64,000 bases of DNA from Stagonosporopsis chrysanthemi (taxonomy: Eukaryota > Ascomycota > Dothideomycetes > Pleosporales > Didymellaceae): the NCBI GenBank assembly GCA_022560025.1, contig JAFISE010000095.1:1-64000 (forward strand), written 5' to 3'. Below are positions 11,136-21,738 of the stretch, piece by piece (position 1 is the stretch's first letter; every line of letters starts with the position of its first letter). A program made the translations under genes and the position numbers. The notes under the pieces are model-generated. The model was not told the origin of the DNA and did no database searches. It saw nothing but the letters and a program-made list of their open reading frames with translations.

Positions 11136-12103
11136 ACGGGTAGGAGCTTTGAGGGTGCATAAACAGCGTCCGATGATACGAGGTCTCAACGGGCGTGCAT
11201 CGAGGTCTGCTATTTACCTGTATATGCATGGTCTGGCGTTTCAGGCGCTTGATACAAAAGTTGTGATACCAGCCACGTACCTGTGGTTATATAGATGTCG
11301 ATGTTAACATGGAAAATGCTATGCACGGCTGTAAGTGACCCGGGTTCTTCGTCATTGGTGATGCCTGTTGTGTTTTGTGAATAATTAACACCAGCTTTGT
11401 GAGCATAGAGCATACAGACAGGTGTGAGTCTCCCCACGGCCGAAGGTAGCATCCTTGATGTTCCCCACGCCTCGGGCCAGATGGAGCGCAAGATCACCGA
11501 CAACCAACCAACCGCTGGCCTCGGAGAACGTCATCGGGTGGACTCGGACACTCCAACATCACGTGCCTTAACTCCCATTCGCTGCAAATCTACCTCCAGC
11601 TCTGATAAGCCGCACCTCCAGCCTGTCGTTGGGCGAGTGGCTGTGGCGTAAATGCACTTGCATCTTGGAGCCGGTAATATGTGGAGACGGATACACAGGC
11701 AGATGGTAACTCAATAGCTGGAAGATTCTTTGATGGGCTGCATCGTTCTTCCTTGACGAACGCCGCTCTACCTTTACGTTTCTCTGACTTTGCAGGCCTA
11801 TTGTCTGTTGCTTCTGCATAGGTATCACAAGCAAATTCTCCACCTCCATTGTGCTCGGCTTATCTCGACCCGCGCTTGCCCGGCTCCGTTTTTCGCTCAG
11901 ACGACTCCACGGCCCGCGCTCAAGAATTTCGTCCACGCTCCCTTTTCACAAGCCAGCAATCGCCCACGACTCCCGTCTTGTCTGCACACGCGCCACCAAG
12001 ACTCATCACGTCAGACTCATTGATTTGAACGTCTGGTCCGCCCGCAACCCACGGCTCACACGACACCGGCCCACCGACACCCACACCCGCACGCGACCAC
12101 ACG
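11136..12103. other. Intergenic, MYG1 3' to UPS2 5'
   Basis: This 968-bp spacer lies between two genes transcribed in the same direction. The open frames present overlap one another on both strands and show no family motif. The last 180 bp are C-rich (cacccacacccgcacg type), common in fungal 5' leaders. Confidence 0.4.
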
Positions 12104-12797
12104 ATGAAGTACTTTCAGCAATCAGTAGACTTTGACTACTCTTGGGAGGAGGTTTCGACAAGCAACTGGCAAAAGTACGGGCCCTGGAACGAAAAGACAC
12201 CACACGTCATTGCTGTCGACACACTGTCTCGCTCTGTAGACCCCGCCACAGGAATCGTAAGTGACTCCTCGTTACACTCTTATCACAATATGCTCCTGGA
12301 ACTTCGACCCCTCAATTTTATTCCAGATGGAGTGCTAACACAATGACCCGTAGTTGCGCACAGAACGGCTCATCACATGCCAGCAATCTGCACCGAAATG
12401 GGTGACGGCTATTCTTGGCGGTGTCGACACCTCCATGGTCTACGAGACCTCATACGTTGATCCCATCAGCAAGAAGCTTACGATGTGCTCGATGAACGTT
12501 ACGTGGGCCGACCTGCTTCAGGTGCGCGAGACTTGCGTCTATACGCCTCACTCAACGTCGCCGTCCAACAAGACAACCTTCTCCCAGCGCGCCGAGATAA
12601 CAGCTTTCTGCGGAGGATGGCAAAAGATCAAGAACAGCATCGAGCAGTTCACCGTCGATCGTTTCCAACAAAATGCTCAGGCTGGAAAGGAAGGCTTCGA
12701 GATGGTACTCGAGCGCGCACGACAGGTCTTCCAGGAGCAGAGGGAGATTCTTGCTATGCAGCAGAACAGCCGTATCTTGAGGGAGGCAAAGATGTAA
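12104..12797 (+). CDS. UPS2: PRELI/MSF1 phospholipid transfer protein, Ups2 type
   Basis: Two exons, 12104-12256 and 12354-12797, joined in phase 0, give 198 aa. The intron starts GTAAGT and ends CGTAG. The protein is one PRELI/MSF1 domain: MKYFQQSVDFDYSWEEVSTSNWQKY at the start, HVIAVDTLSR, then RTERLITCQQSAPKW and VYETSYVDP. The opening residues and the LITxxQxxPKW motif resemble yeast Ups2 more than Ups1. Known for the family: with Mdm35 in the mitochondrial intermembrane space, Ups2-type proteins carry phosphatidylserine to the inner membrane for conversion to phosphatidylethanolamine. A short helical tail rich in Gln, Arg and Glu follows the domain. Ups2 versus Ups1 is an inference; the family is clear. 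Confidence 0.9.
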
Positions 12798-14655
12798 AAC
12801 AGCTGTGCGCTCTGACACGCCGCTTACACGTCTACGGGTCATCGATTCGTTATCGACAGAGACAGGCACCCATTTTCACGATTTCTCTACGCATACTTGT
12901 TCTCGCGTCTTAGCGATTGATTGCGTTTCTCTTCACGACCAAAAGTCCATTTCACCGGCGTTTTGAAGCATTGGGTTGGCGTCTATACCCTGTTGGCAGT
13001 TTTTGCGCGCATCTAGACATGATAGATACGGTAGAAGCGATACACATAGTGCTTTGTTTAGAGTATAGGCCTGTTCATCATACTACTCGCATATAGCCAA
13101 TCGGCTGCGTCGGGCAATCGTTGTGTCCACACGTCCACGAGCAGGCAGAATGTGCTCATTCTTCAGGCCAGGTCTCAAGCTTATGCGTATGCGTGACCAG
13201 GGTCAACTCATTTGTCGCTTTCATCATTACTTGGTTCCCCAAATCACGATCGTCCGTTACGTCAGTTGGTCGGCTCTCCGTCATACTCACCGTTCTAGTG
13301 ACAAGGAATCTTCCCGTCGCGGTATACGACGACGTTTGCTGCATTATTGCTAGCACTTCAATTTGCCTTTTGGGCCAATGAGCCAAAGGCAGGAAGCTGG
13401 TCTTGGCTTGCATGGGGCTGGATGTCTGAGGTATGCTGTTGGCAACCTTGTTTCTAGCTGACGATCCGAAGATCGCGTTCGTCTGGTTTCGCGATGAGTA
13501 GAAGGCTGCCAGGCAATGTGGAGATGCTACCCCTCCAATAATTGAATTGGTTGTTGGCGTGTCAAGGTTATGAGCTTATAGCAAGTCTCCCCCAGGTGAT
13601 GTAGCAGCATGAACGCTGGGGATGGTGCAAGGCAGACCTGTTGGACTCGTTCCGTTTCGAACAAACAACTGTTTCGTGTACGGGACGAGCTGTCTGCTTG
13701 CAAAGTGACAGCCGAGGAATGTCGATAGGAGTTGTAATGAGACGGAGGGCTTGGCACGGGTCTGCGATGCGCAGGCTGTGAGTGGATCACGAAAGTCGAT
13801 GGGCTTCTAGAAAGCCAGTGCATGGATCAGGATTGAGCACATGGTTTCAGGTGATGCCAGGCGAGGGCGCATGTTTCGAGCGTCATATACTTGGGTGTTG
13901 ATTGGCCGACTGCCGAATGTGTGAGTTGGAGGGGTGTCGAGGACACTTCACCTCTGCGTTGCTCGAGGTCATTGTCATATGTATATGCGAGGACGAACGA
14001 AGCTGGTTGCACAAAATGCGGATGCTATCTTGCTGGTTGGGGTCCGAGCACAGTCGTTTAGTCTGGATCGTGAAGCGGACTGCCGAGCGTCGTAATGAGG
14101 AATACGAGCTGGATTTGGACAGCGGGTCTAGGAAAAGCAGCGAGGCTGGGGCTTCACATCATCGGCGGCTTCCTTCCCCTCTGCATCGAAGCTTGCTGCG
14201 TGTCACATGGCTGCTCTCTTTGATGCGCAACACTGCTCGAGAAAGCACATGTACCGCGGTTCTGTACGTCTGGGGGTGGCTGTGTGTTGATGCGGTCTGC
14301 TTTCTGACGTCTGTCAAGTGTCGGAGTGCTTCGGCGCGGGGACGTCCCGGCTGGGGCGCGCAAGAAGACAGCTGAAGAGACAAGGTTGTGGCGCTGCGTT
14401 TGTGGCGGCCGTTGGAGGGAACCAGGCAGGGCGGCCACGCAGGATCACCGTCTGGCAACGGCCATGCAACGAAGATATTTCTGGCGTGCTGCTTCGAGCA
14501 CCACGGGCTGGACACACAGCCCCGGTTTGGGTTGCCCGCGCGACGATGATGTCAATTGCGGTGCAGTGGTGCAAATGGACTGGAGCATGGGTGGAGAGTG
14601 TCGCACCTGGCTGCTTTGGGAAGGGCACGTCGTCGTGGGCGCGCGGGCCGTCGAC

Positions 14656-14685
14656 GACGAAGACGAAGACGAAGACGAAGACGAG
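14656..14685. repeat. GACGAA hexamer microsatellite
   Basis: Four perfect copies of gacgaa (14656-14679) are followed by gacgag. Three reading frames are open through the run, which creates spurious Asp/Glu- or Arg-rich frames. Confidence 0.9.
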
Positions 14686-14910
14686 CAACGTGCCGGCGGG
14701 CGTGCGACATGGCGCTCCTCGAAGCAGCATGCGAGGCCTGGGGGCACGGCATTGTGCTCGCCTTGGTGCCGCGCAGACGCAGCGCAGCCGCTAGAAGTCC
14801 GCTTGCTTCCGAATAGGTGCAAGGAAGGAGGATCGCCGCAGGGACGACGACTGTTGTCGGCCAAGCGCCGCGCCGCGCAATTTGGACGAGTCACCGGCAG
14901 CAGGGGCAAG

Positions 14911-15020
14911 AGACGGCCAGAGACGGCCAGAGAGCGAGACAGCCAGAGAGCGCCAGAGAGCGCCAGAGCCACCGCCAGAGAGCGCCAGAGAGCGCCAGAG
15001 CCACCGCCAGAGGCAGCGCC
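14911..15020. repeat. GC-rich minisatellite, ccagagagcg units
   Basis: The DNA is built of short ccagagagcg and agacggcc units. Inside it a roughly 30-bp higher-order unit, (agagcgcc) twice then agagccaccgcc, is repeated in tandem (about 14946-15007). It lies some 550 bp upstream of the secreted protein gene. Confidence 0.85.
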
Positions 15021-15558
15021 AGCGGGCGCAGGCGGCCACGAGCGGGCGCGCGCAAGCATCCCACGACGGGCGCCAGCATCTCACGACGGGCGCGTCGACG
15101 CTGCAGCCGGCGGCCGTCACTGGCCAGCCCGCCAGCCCGCCAGCAGCGCGCTGCACGGTGCCTGGCTAGTCGACCAGGGCCCGCCGCCAAACGGCGCGCC
15201 CTGCTCCCGACTGGCTCCACGGCCCCTGGTCGACGCCCGTCCCTGAGCGAAATTACCAACAAGCGCCAGGGGGCTCGCCATCTGTGCTCAGTGCTCAGTG
15301 CTCCCTCCTGGCCTCCACCGCTGCCTGCAGGCCGCCCACGCATTCATATACCGCCCGCCCGCCGCCCGACATGGCTCTCACCACGACAAGGCTCACTTTC
15401 CTTTCCACACATTCGCTTTCCAGCCAGTCCTCGGACGCGCCATTCTTTGAACCAGCTCAGTCACTCTTTCCTGGGCCTTCACTCCCCCCACCCGGGACCA
15501 TCTTCGCCAAGCCCCTCTGCACCTCTTCACCACAAAGGAATCCCTCCCACCCGCCACC

Positions 15559-18213
15559 ATGATGAAGCTCACAGTCGCCTTCCTGGCTGCTCTTGCCGCC
15601 GCCGATGCCGCCGAGGCTCGCTCCACCCGCCAGCAGCGTCGCCAGTACGGCTCTGGCTACGACACTGGCAACAGCTACGGCAACGGCTACGGCACACCTG
15701 AGGTCCCCTCGGCCCCTGCTGTCTCGTCCGTTCCAGCTGTCTCGTCCGTTCCAGCTGTCTCGTCCGTCCCAGCTGTCTCGTCCGTCCCTGTTGTCTCGTC
15801 CGTCGCCATCCCCTCCGCCAGCACACCTCTCGCCGAGACCACCGCCTACCCCATCGGCGGCGGTGTCTCGTCCACCCCCGTTGCTGTTGCCAGCTCCTCC
15901 ACTCCCCTCGCCGCCGAGAGCTCCTCGTACGCCCCCGAGGTCCCTGCCTCATCTGCCCCCGAGGTCCCCGCCTCGTCTGCTCCCGCTGCCTCGTCCAGCG
16001 TGATCGACTACGGCAACGGCTACCCCGTTCCCTCTGCCCCTGCCGGCGGCGTCTCCAGCTCGGTTGAGGTCCCCGCCAGCTCTTCCACCCCCGCTGCCGC
16101 TGAGAGCTCTTCCTACGCCGGTGAGGTCCCCCCCACCTCTTCCACCCCCGCTGCCGCTGAGAGCTCTTCCTACGCCGGTGAGGTCCCCCCCGCCTCTTCC
16201 ACCCCCGCTGCCGCTGAGAGCTCTTCCTACGCCGGTGAGGTCCCCTCCAGCTCCGCCGGTGTCCCCTCCAGCAGCACTCCCGCCGCTGAGACCACCAGCT
16301 ACCCCGTTGGTGGTGGCGTTTCCTCTGCCCCTGCTGCCAGCCCGTCGACCCCCGCTGCCGTCGAGTCCTCCTCTGTCCCTGCTGCGTCCTCCTCGGCCCC
16401 CGTTGAGTCCGCCTCCAGCGTAATCGACTACGGCAACGGCTACCCCGTTCCCTCTGCCCCTGCCGGTGGCGTCTCCAGCTCCGTCGGTGTCCCTGCCAGC
16501 TCCTCCACCCCGGCCGGCGCTGAGAGCACACCTGCCACTGGTGTCTACCCCCCTAGCTCCGTCTACGTCCCTACCGGCGCTTCGGCCTCCACTCCCCTCG
16601 CGTCTGAGGTTTCCAAGACCTTCTACCCCAGCGGGTACCCCACCGGCACCGGTGCTCGCCCTACTGGCGTCACTGCCTTCCCCACCGGTACTGGCTCTGG
16701 CCCTCTCCCCGAGACCACCTCCATGAGCGACTACGTCACCTCGGTCATCTACAGCACCCAGATCTTCACCGTCACTGCGTGCCCCTCGACCGTCTCTGAC
16801 TGCCCCGCCAGCGCGACCTCTCTCATTACCAGCGTCGTCGCTGTCGGCACCACCGTCTGCCCCGAGTCTGACCTGACCAAGGCCACTCCCGCTCCTTCGG
16901 TCCCGGCCTCCAAGGACAACGTTGTCACCAGCTCCTACCCCGTCTCCGAGGTCCCTGAGGTCACCACCGAGACTCTCATCTACACCATCGGTGTCGGCTC
17001 CACCGCCCACCCCGTCACCACCGAGGTCGTTTCCACCTCCACCAGGACCGTCTACTCCACCGTCGTCGTCACCGCCTCCGAGACCCAGCCCGCTGGCTCT
17101 TACCCCACCGGCCCTGCAGGCGGTGAGGGCGAGTACCCTGTCTCGACTCCCGCTGGCGAGCAGTCTTACCCTACTGGCCCGACTGTTGGTGAGGAATCTT
17201 ACCCCACTGGCCCTGCCGGCGGTGAGGAGACTGGCACCACCACCCTCAAGTCCACTCAGACCCAGACCCGCTACGTCACCGTCAAGCCCACTCCTTCCGG
17301 TTCTCCTAATGTCCCTGTTGGCGAGGAGGCGTACCCTACCGGCCCTGCTGGCGGCGAGAACGCCTACCCTACCGGCCCTGCTGGTGGCGAGAACGCTTAC
17401 CCTACCGGCCCTGCTGGTGGCGAGAACGCTTACCCTACCGGCCCTGCTGGTGGTAACAGCGCCTCCACTCCCGCTGGCGAGCAGAGCGTCCCTACCACTC
17501 CCGCCGGTGGTGAGGGCGAGGGCGAGGACTGCGCTGTCCCTGTCACCGTCACCGTCACTGCCAAGGAGACCGTCACCGTCACCGCTGGCCAGGAGTCTGA
17601 GGCACCCACTGCTCCCGCTGGTGGCGAGGGCGAATACCCTGCTTCCACTCCCGCTGGCGAGCAGTCTTACCCTACCGCCCCTGCTTCCGCTTCCACTCCC
17701 GCTGGCGAGCAGTCTTACCCCACCGCCCCTGCTGGCGGTAACGCTGTTCCCTACCCCATTGGCAACGGCACCGTTCCTTACCCTACCGGCCCAACTGGTT
17801 TCTCCACCCTGACCAAGCCCAGCTACCCCACCGGCACCGGTGCCGTTCCCAGCGAGACCTCGACTCTGCCCAGCTTCTCGTTCGCCTCTGAGGTCCCCTC
17901 TGCCTCCGCTCCTGCCTCGTCTGTCCCTGCCTCGTCGGCTCCTTCCGTCGAGACCCAGGTCCCCAGCTCCTCCGCCCCCGCCGGTGAGGAGGCCACCTCC
18001 AGCGCTGTCGAGTACCCTGCCTACCCCACTGGCCCTGCCGGCGGTGAGGCTTCCTCCACTCCCGCTGCCGTAGAGACCCCTTCCTCTACTCCCGCCGCTG
18101 AGTACCCTTCCTCGACCCCCGCCGGTGAGGAGGCTACCTCTGCCCCTGCCGCTACCCCCACCGCTGGCTCCGGCTACGGCTCCGGCTACGGCTCCGGCTA
18201 CGGCACCTACTAA
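15559..18213 (+). CDS. Secreted Ser/Pro/Thr-rich repeat (mucin-like cell-wall) protein
   Basis: One intronless frame of 884 aa. The start context is CCACCATGATG; a second Met follows immediately. Residues 1-20 form a signal peptide (Lys, then an Ala/Leu core, ending AEA). The mature part is almost all Ser, Pro, Thr, Ala, Gly and Val in tandem arrays: four VSSVPA units, three 19-residue units containing SSYAGEVP (16081-16251), and four 11-residue AYPTGPAGGEN units (17329-17460). A block DYGNGYPVPSAPAGGVSSS occurs twice. Near residues 390-435 is the beta-rich YVTSVIYSTQIFTVTACPS stretch with paired cysteines seen in many fungal wall proteins. Tyr/Gly-rich ends (GSGYGSGYGSGYGTY at the C-terminus) mirror the mature N-terminus. 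There is no C-terminal hydrophobic GPI signal, so release or non-GPI wall attachment is inferred. Heavy O-mannosylation is expected. Function is unknown. Confidence 0.88.
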   Translation: MMKLTVAFLAALAAADAAEARSTRQQRRQYGSGYDTGNSYGNGYGTPEVPSAPAVSSVPAVSSVPAVSSVPAVSSVPVVSSVAIPSASTPLAETTAYPIGGGVSSTPVAVASSSTPLAAESSSYAPEVPASSAPEVPASSAPAASSSVIDYGNGYPVPSAPAGGVSSSVEVPASSSTPAAAESSSYAGEVPPTSSTPAAAESSSYAGEVPPASSTPAAAESSSYAGEVPSSSAGVPSSSTPAAETTSYPVGGGVSSAPAASPSTPAAVESSSVPAASSSAPVESASSVIDYGNGYPVPSAPAGGVSSSVGVPASSSTPAGAESTPATGVYPPSSVYVPTGASASTPLASEVSKTFYPSGYPTGTGARPTGVTAFPTGTGSGPLPETTSMSDYVTSVIYSTQIFTVTACPSTVSDCPASATSLITSVVAVGTTVCPESDLTKATPAPSVPASKDNVVTSSYPVSEVPEVTTETLIYTIGVGSTAHPVTTEVVSTSTRTVYSTVVVTASETQPAGSYPTGPAGGEGEYPVSTPAGEQSYPTGPTVGEESYPTGPAGGEETGTTTLKSTQTQTRYVTVKPTPSGSPNVPVGEEAYPTGPAGGENAYPTGPAGGENAYPTGPAGGENAYPTGPAGGNSASTPAGEQSVPTTPAGGEGEGEDCAVPVTVTVTAKETVTVTAGQESEAPTAPAGGEGEYPASTPAGEQSYPTAPASASTPAGEQSYPTAPAGGNAVPYPIGNGTVPYPTGPTGFSTLTKPSYPTGTGAVPSETSTLPSFSFASEVPSASAPASSVPASSAPSVETQVPSSSAPAGEEATSSAVEYPAYPTGPAGGEASSTPAAVETPSSTPAAEYPSSTPAGEEATSAPAATPTAGSGYGSGYGSGYGTY
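16081..16251 (+). repeat. 57-bp coding tandem repeat, three copies
   Basis: Three near-identical 57-bp units (starts 16081, 16138 and 16195) encode a 19-residue Ser/Pro/Ala unit containing SSYAGEVP. The copies differ by only a few bases, which points to recent expansion or homogenisation. Confidence 0.9.
17329..17460 (+). repeat. 33-bp coding tandem repeat, four copies
   Basis: Four 33-bp units in frame encode AYPTGPAGGEN; the last copy diverges at its final codons. Single related units lie scattered through residues 515-780 of the same protein. Confidence 0.9.
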
Positions 18214-20819
18214 ATGCGCCCACGGCGCTTAATATGAGTTGATGCGATAACCGTTCTGTACAAACTCTCACGGGTCGTTTGACTCTTTCATACAAGTCTT
18301 GTCTGCGTTTCGCTGTCTTGATGTCTCCTCGGGCAGGGGCTCAAAGTGTTTGGAAGGATGTTTTATCGTTTGTAGGTATCTTCACAGGAGCTTCAGACAG
18401 CTGACAATACAAAACTGTCTTGCTTTACACTATGTCACTATGCGCGTGGTTGGCTGACGAGCAGCGATATGCGGAGATGGATTCACGATTGTTTTTGATC
18501 TAGATCTCAAGTCGATTTTCTTATTCTCTTTTGTCATCGTCTCCAAGCCTACTCTGAAGGCATTGCATGATTCTTCCCTGTAGCATATTCAAATCTATTT
18601 TAACATTTCAAAAACACTCAACAATATGCAACTGACCCCGGTGCATTGGAAGGCATCTGCCGATCTACAAAACACATCAAATTTCGGACCCTTTCGATCC
18701 CATCCGCCATCCCCGTCTTTGAGGTGGAGCAGATCCTCAATCAGGAATGGTGTCTCGAGCCGTGTTTCAGACTGCCGTGCAACCGAACAACCCACTGTCA
18801 CACGTTTACACATCGACCAGAGCCGCGAGCTGCTCCGCCACATCCCCTATCACAAGCGTGATGTTATTCCATATGCGCCGTTTTGCGACAGGGGATTTCG
18901 ATCGTCAGTTCGCACACAATGTATGGTAGGGGCCACGCAATCGCTTATAGCACCCCGGGTGAATATCACTTATAAATAGCCGGCGATGTCTCCCGACTAC
19001 ACTTGCGCCGGTTCCACGTCTTCTGGCGTATGCCTATCGCTAGAAGAAGTCCGTGTCTGATCGAGATCCTCTAAAAGTGCACCGATGTTGGGACCGAGGT
19101 CGCATTTGAGATTGCAAGGCTTCCAAAGGTGTCTGTGGCATGTTACGCTAATCGTGACTAATACAGCGAGGCCACTATCGTATTCAATAGCGCAATCGTA
19201 AGTACCGTCGGAACTTACTCTTGACTGTGCTCAACAATTATGTTGTCAAGCGATACTGACATAGCCAGTGTTGCCGAATGATCTCGGGAGATATTTGAAA
19301 TGGCGTACTAACAGAGATGGGAACGATAGGTAGCAGGCAGTCCTTGCGCTTGCATAATGCCTGCTGGTTATGTACACCTTCAGACCCCTATCTGTCGTGT
19401 GACAGTCAGCGATAATGTGTATGCAATGCACGATGCTGGTGGTTTGTTGCAGGTGGGCGGCTCAGGCCGAGCTATGTATACAGGGGCGTCTGCAACACAG
19501 CATACTACTGCTGACTTGCGACTGAGAGCATTGTGCAACTTAAAATTCCGCGTGCTTGGATCTGGTCATCGTAAACGCAGCTGGACTTTTGTATTCGCGC
19601 GCAATCGGGCTGATGTCTCCTGTGTCCAAGCTCTGTTGTCAAAAGAGCCACAGTCTGCCTGCATAAGCAATTGAATCAGCATGTGATTATGCAACGCTCA
19701 GGGAGAAAGAAAAGAGCGAAAAGGAATTCTCCAGTCCGTTGCTGCGCTGTTCTGCTGCCGATCCAAGTGTGAAAGCCACCACGTTGATAATATTATCAAA
19801 CTATCGATCAAAACTTATCCTTCGCATTCATTCATATCTTCTCGCAGCTGTTCGGCTAGTCGGCAGCCTGTCCTCATCAAAATTGATTACACGTGATATG
19901 ATAGCAGAGCGTAAGCAAAAGATAATCTACTTGCTCTTGCAGCGCCTCCTTGTTAACTTGGCTCGAGGTTCACAGAGTGTGACTATTTGTGGTACCACTT
20001 GGTTCGCTGTCAAATAAGTGGCACGTCACTCATAGTTGCAAACTCTAGAGGCGTAGTACGACAGAACATACAACGAAGCAAATTCTCTGCTCCCCTCGAA
20101 CACTGACAACACTGAGCAAGTTTGGTCTGTTAGCGACTGGCACGTACTCCTTGCCAGGGAAAATGTACTTTAGGTATCAGCGCGCCTGGGTTAAGCGATT
20201 TCTCAATGCTGGCATGCAGGTTACTGTCACTGCTCACAGAAAAGCTCTCAATTACCTGATAGGAATGAGACATCATCGAGGGACCGATCTCGGTACTGAG
20301 CCGACTCTGATGCTGAGATAAGTCTTGCCCCACAAAGGTACAATCTCAACGCACAACGCTTGATTAGCAAGTGCCCGTGCCTAACAAGCTTATTTGGATT
20401 TGTTGCTGATATTGCAAAGATCGGAGAAGGGAGCGTCATGGGCAGTCACATTCTTATCACAAGACTCACAGTCAACGTCAGATTGGAGCAGGTGACGACC
20501 ATTTTGCGAGTTGTCATAGACTCCGGTAAGCGTCATTCTTAGCGTGGCTAGCGACAGCTAATCTTGAATGACAGCCATGCTGAGCGCGATTGCACTCGTT
20601 TTCTCGAAGCTGTTTAGGACATCTGAGCTTCATGCTTGGACTCAAAAGACACTGCGTAAGTGATGGACCGAATAGCGCCGTTATTTGCTACAGGGAGATT
20701 CGACAGCAGCTGAGAGCAAACAATTGTGAAGCAGATGGGAAAATATTTACACGAGCTTTGACAATAACTGTTCCCGTCTTTCAAATCAATAGACCACGGT
20801 ACAATGACGAAGTGACTGT
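18214..20819. other. Gene-free stretch of 2.6 kb
   Basis: This stretch lies between the 3' end of the secreted protein gene and the 3' end of the papain-like gene, which converge. Composition is near 47% GC by eye. Open frames are all under about 120 codons, overlap on both strands and show no recognisable motif. Nothing can be supported here. Confidence 0.4.
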
Positions 20820-21738
20820 TCAGTGCTTAATTCTGCCCCACAATTCTTTGATAGTGAAGACATCGTTCTGTACCGAGTCACTGTCTTCTTTCTGGTCCTC
20901 CTTCTCGAGCTTTGATCGGAGCCGAGTCACCATCAAATCGCGTGCAATTTTTGGAGAGAGAAGGCGTATCTCCTCCTCGAGTTTAGCTTGGCTGATCATC
21001 TTGCCGTAACACAGCTCTTTGACAAGGTTTTCTGTAAGATGCTGACAGTTGTTTGAAAGAAGATTATATCGCTTGTTCGCGGCGATGAATTGTTCGCCTG
21101 GGCAAAATCAGTACATGGAGCACATGCGCGTATCCTGCGTCAAGAACTTACCAAGGAGCTGGATTTCCTCATGTCTCTTAGTCGTCTCACCGACGTAGTA
21201 GCACGAGCTCCATGTAGTAATAAACTCTTCTGAAACCTCGTATACGCGGAAGTAGTTGTTCATCAGCATCTGCACCTTCAGCTGATCGCTCATTAGGTCG
21301 TAAGCGTACGTTGGCCCAAGCCCTCGATCAACGACTACTACAGCCCAGTGTGAGATGCTGTTCAGACTCATACCTACGTGCTTGGCGAGAAGGTCATACG
21401 TTTTCCTGGAAAGCTCGAGCCTGCCAAAAGCGATCGGCGTGGTGATCAAGAACACCGCCCGGCCGTGGGCTTGTGCCGTGCATATTAGTGGAGGCACATC
21501 GGATTCTGAGTTGCCGGTGATTTTTGCAGCAATTTGTCGCAGATGGAGGTTCTTCTGTCGAACGGCTTCTGCCAGCTGCGCATCAGGTGGGCTTCGTTTC
21601 CTGTCTAGCCTGCGGTGCGACCAGTCAATACTGTGCACGTGACGTCAATATGTCACTCGAAGCTTACCATCTCTGCTGGAACGACTTCCAAGCGGTCTCG
21701 CCGGCCTTGGTCAACTTTGATAGAGCATCCGATCCCAT
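20820..21738 (-). CDS. Uncharacterised protein with permuted papain-like (LRAT/PPPDE-type) His...Cys pattern
   Basis: Three exons, 21738-21668, 21630-21152 and 21097-20820, join in frame to 275 aa. The start ATG at 21738 (MGSDALSKLTKAGETAWKSF) is joined by a 37-nt intron, very short but with good GTAAGC and CACAG ends; the frame has a stop just upstream of exon 2, so an upstream exon is required. Residues near 118 read SISHWAVVVVDRG, and after a stretch of charged residues come WSSCYYVGETT and YNLLSNNCQHLTENL (Cys about 201). A His in an HWAV strand followed downstream by NNCQ is the order found in circularly permuted papain-fold proteins such as LRAT and PPPDE families. Hydrolase or acyltransferase activity is an inference. 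The C-terminus is a charged helical tail. Gene structure is fairly sure; function is not known. Confidence 0.72.

Larger units (their letters stand above)
12798..15558. other. Large intergenic region with low-complexity repeats
   Basis: These 2.76 kb lie upstream of the secreted repeat protein. The first 1.5 kb is of ordinary composition with only short, conflicting open frames. From about 14320 the DNA becomes GC-rich and carries a hexamer run (14656-14685) and a minisatellite (14911-15020). The long plus-strand frame at 14326-15246 is made of this low-complexity DNA and is not called. A C-rich leader of about 150 bp precedes the start codon at 15559. Confidence 0.5.

Noticed and set aside
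14326..15246. Plus-strand open frame of 306 codons.
   Set aside because: It runs through the hexamer and minisatellite repeats, has an Arg/Ala/Gln-rich composition typical of GC-rich non-coding DNA, and equally long frames exist beside it.
15569..17010. Two long minus-strand open frames (320 and 353 codons) opposite the secreted repeat protein.
   Set aside because: They are shadows of the strong third-position GC bias and repeats of the plus-strand gene; the translations are Arg/Gly-rich low complexity with no signal or motif.
21631..21638. Start of the papain-like gene at 21638.
   Set aside because: That codon is GTG and a stop lies directly upstream; a spliced first exon with an ATG at 21738 fits frame and sequence better.
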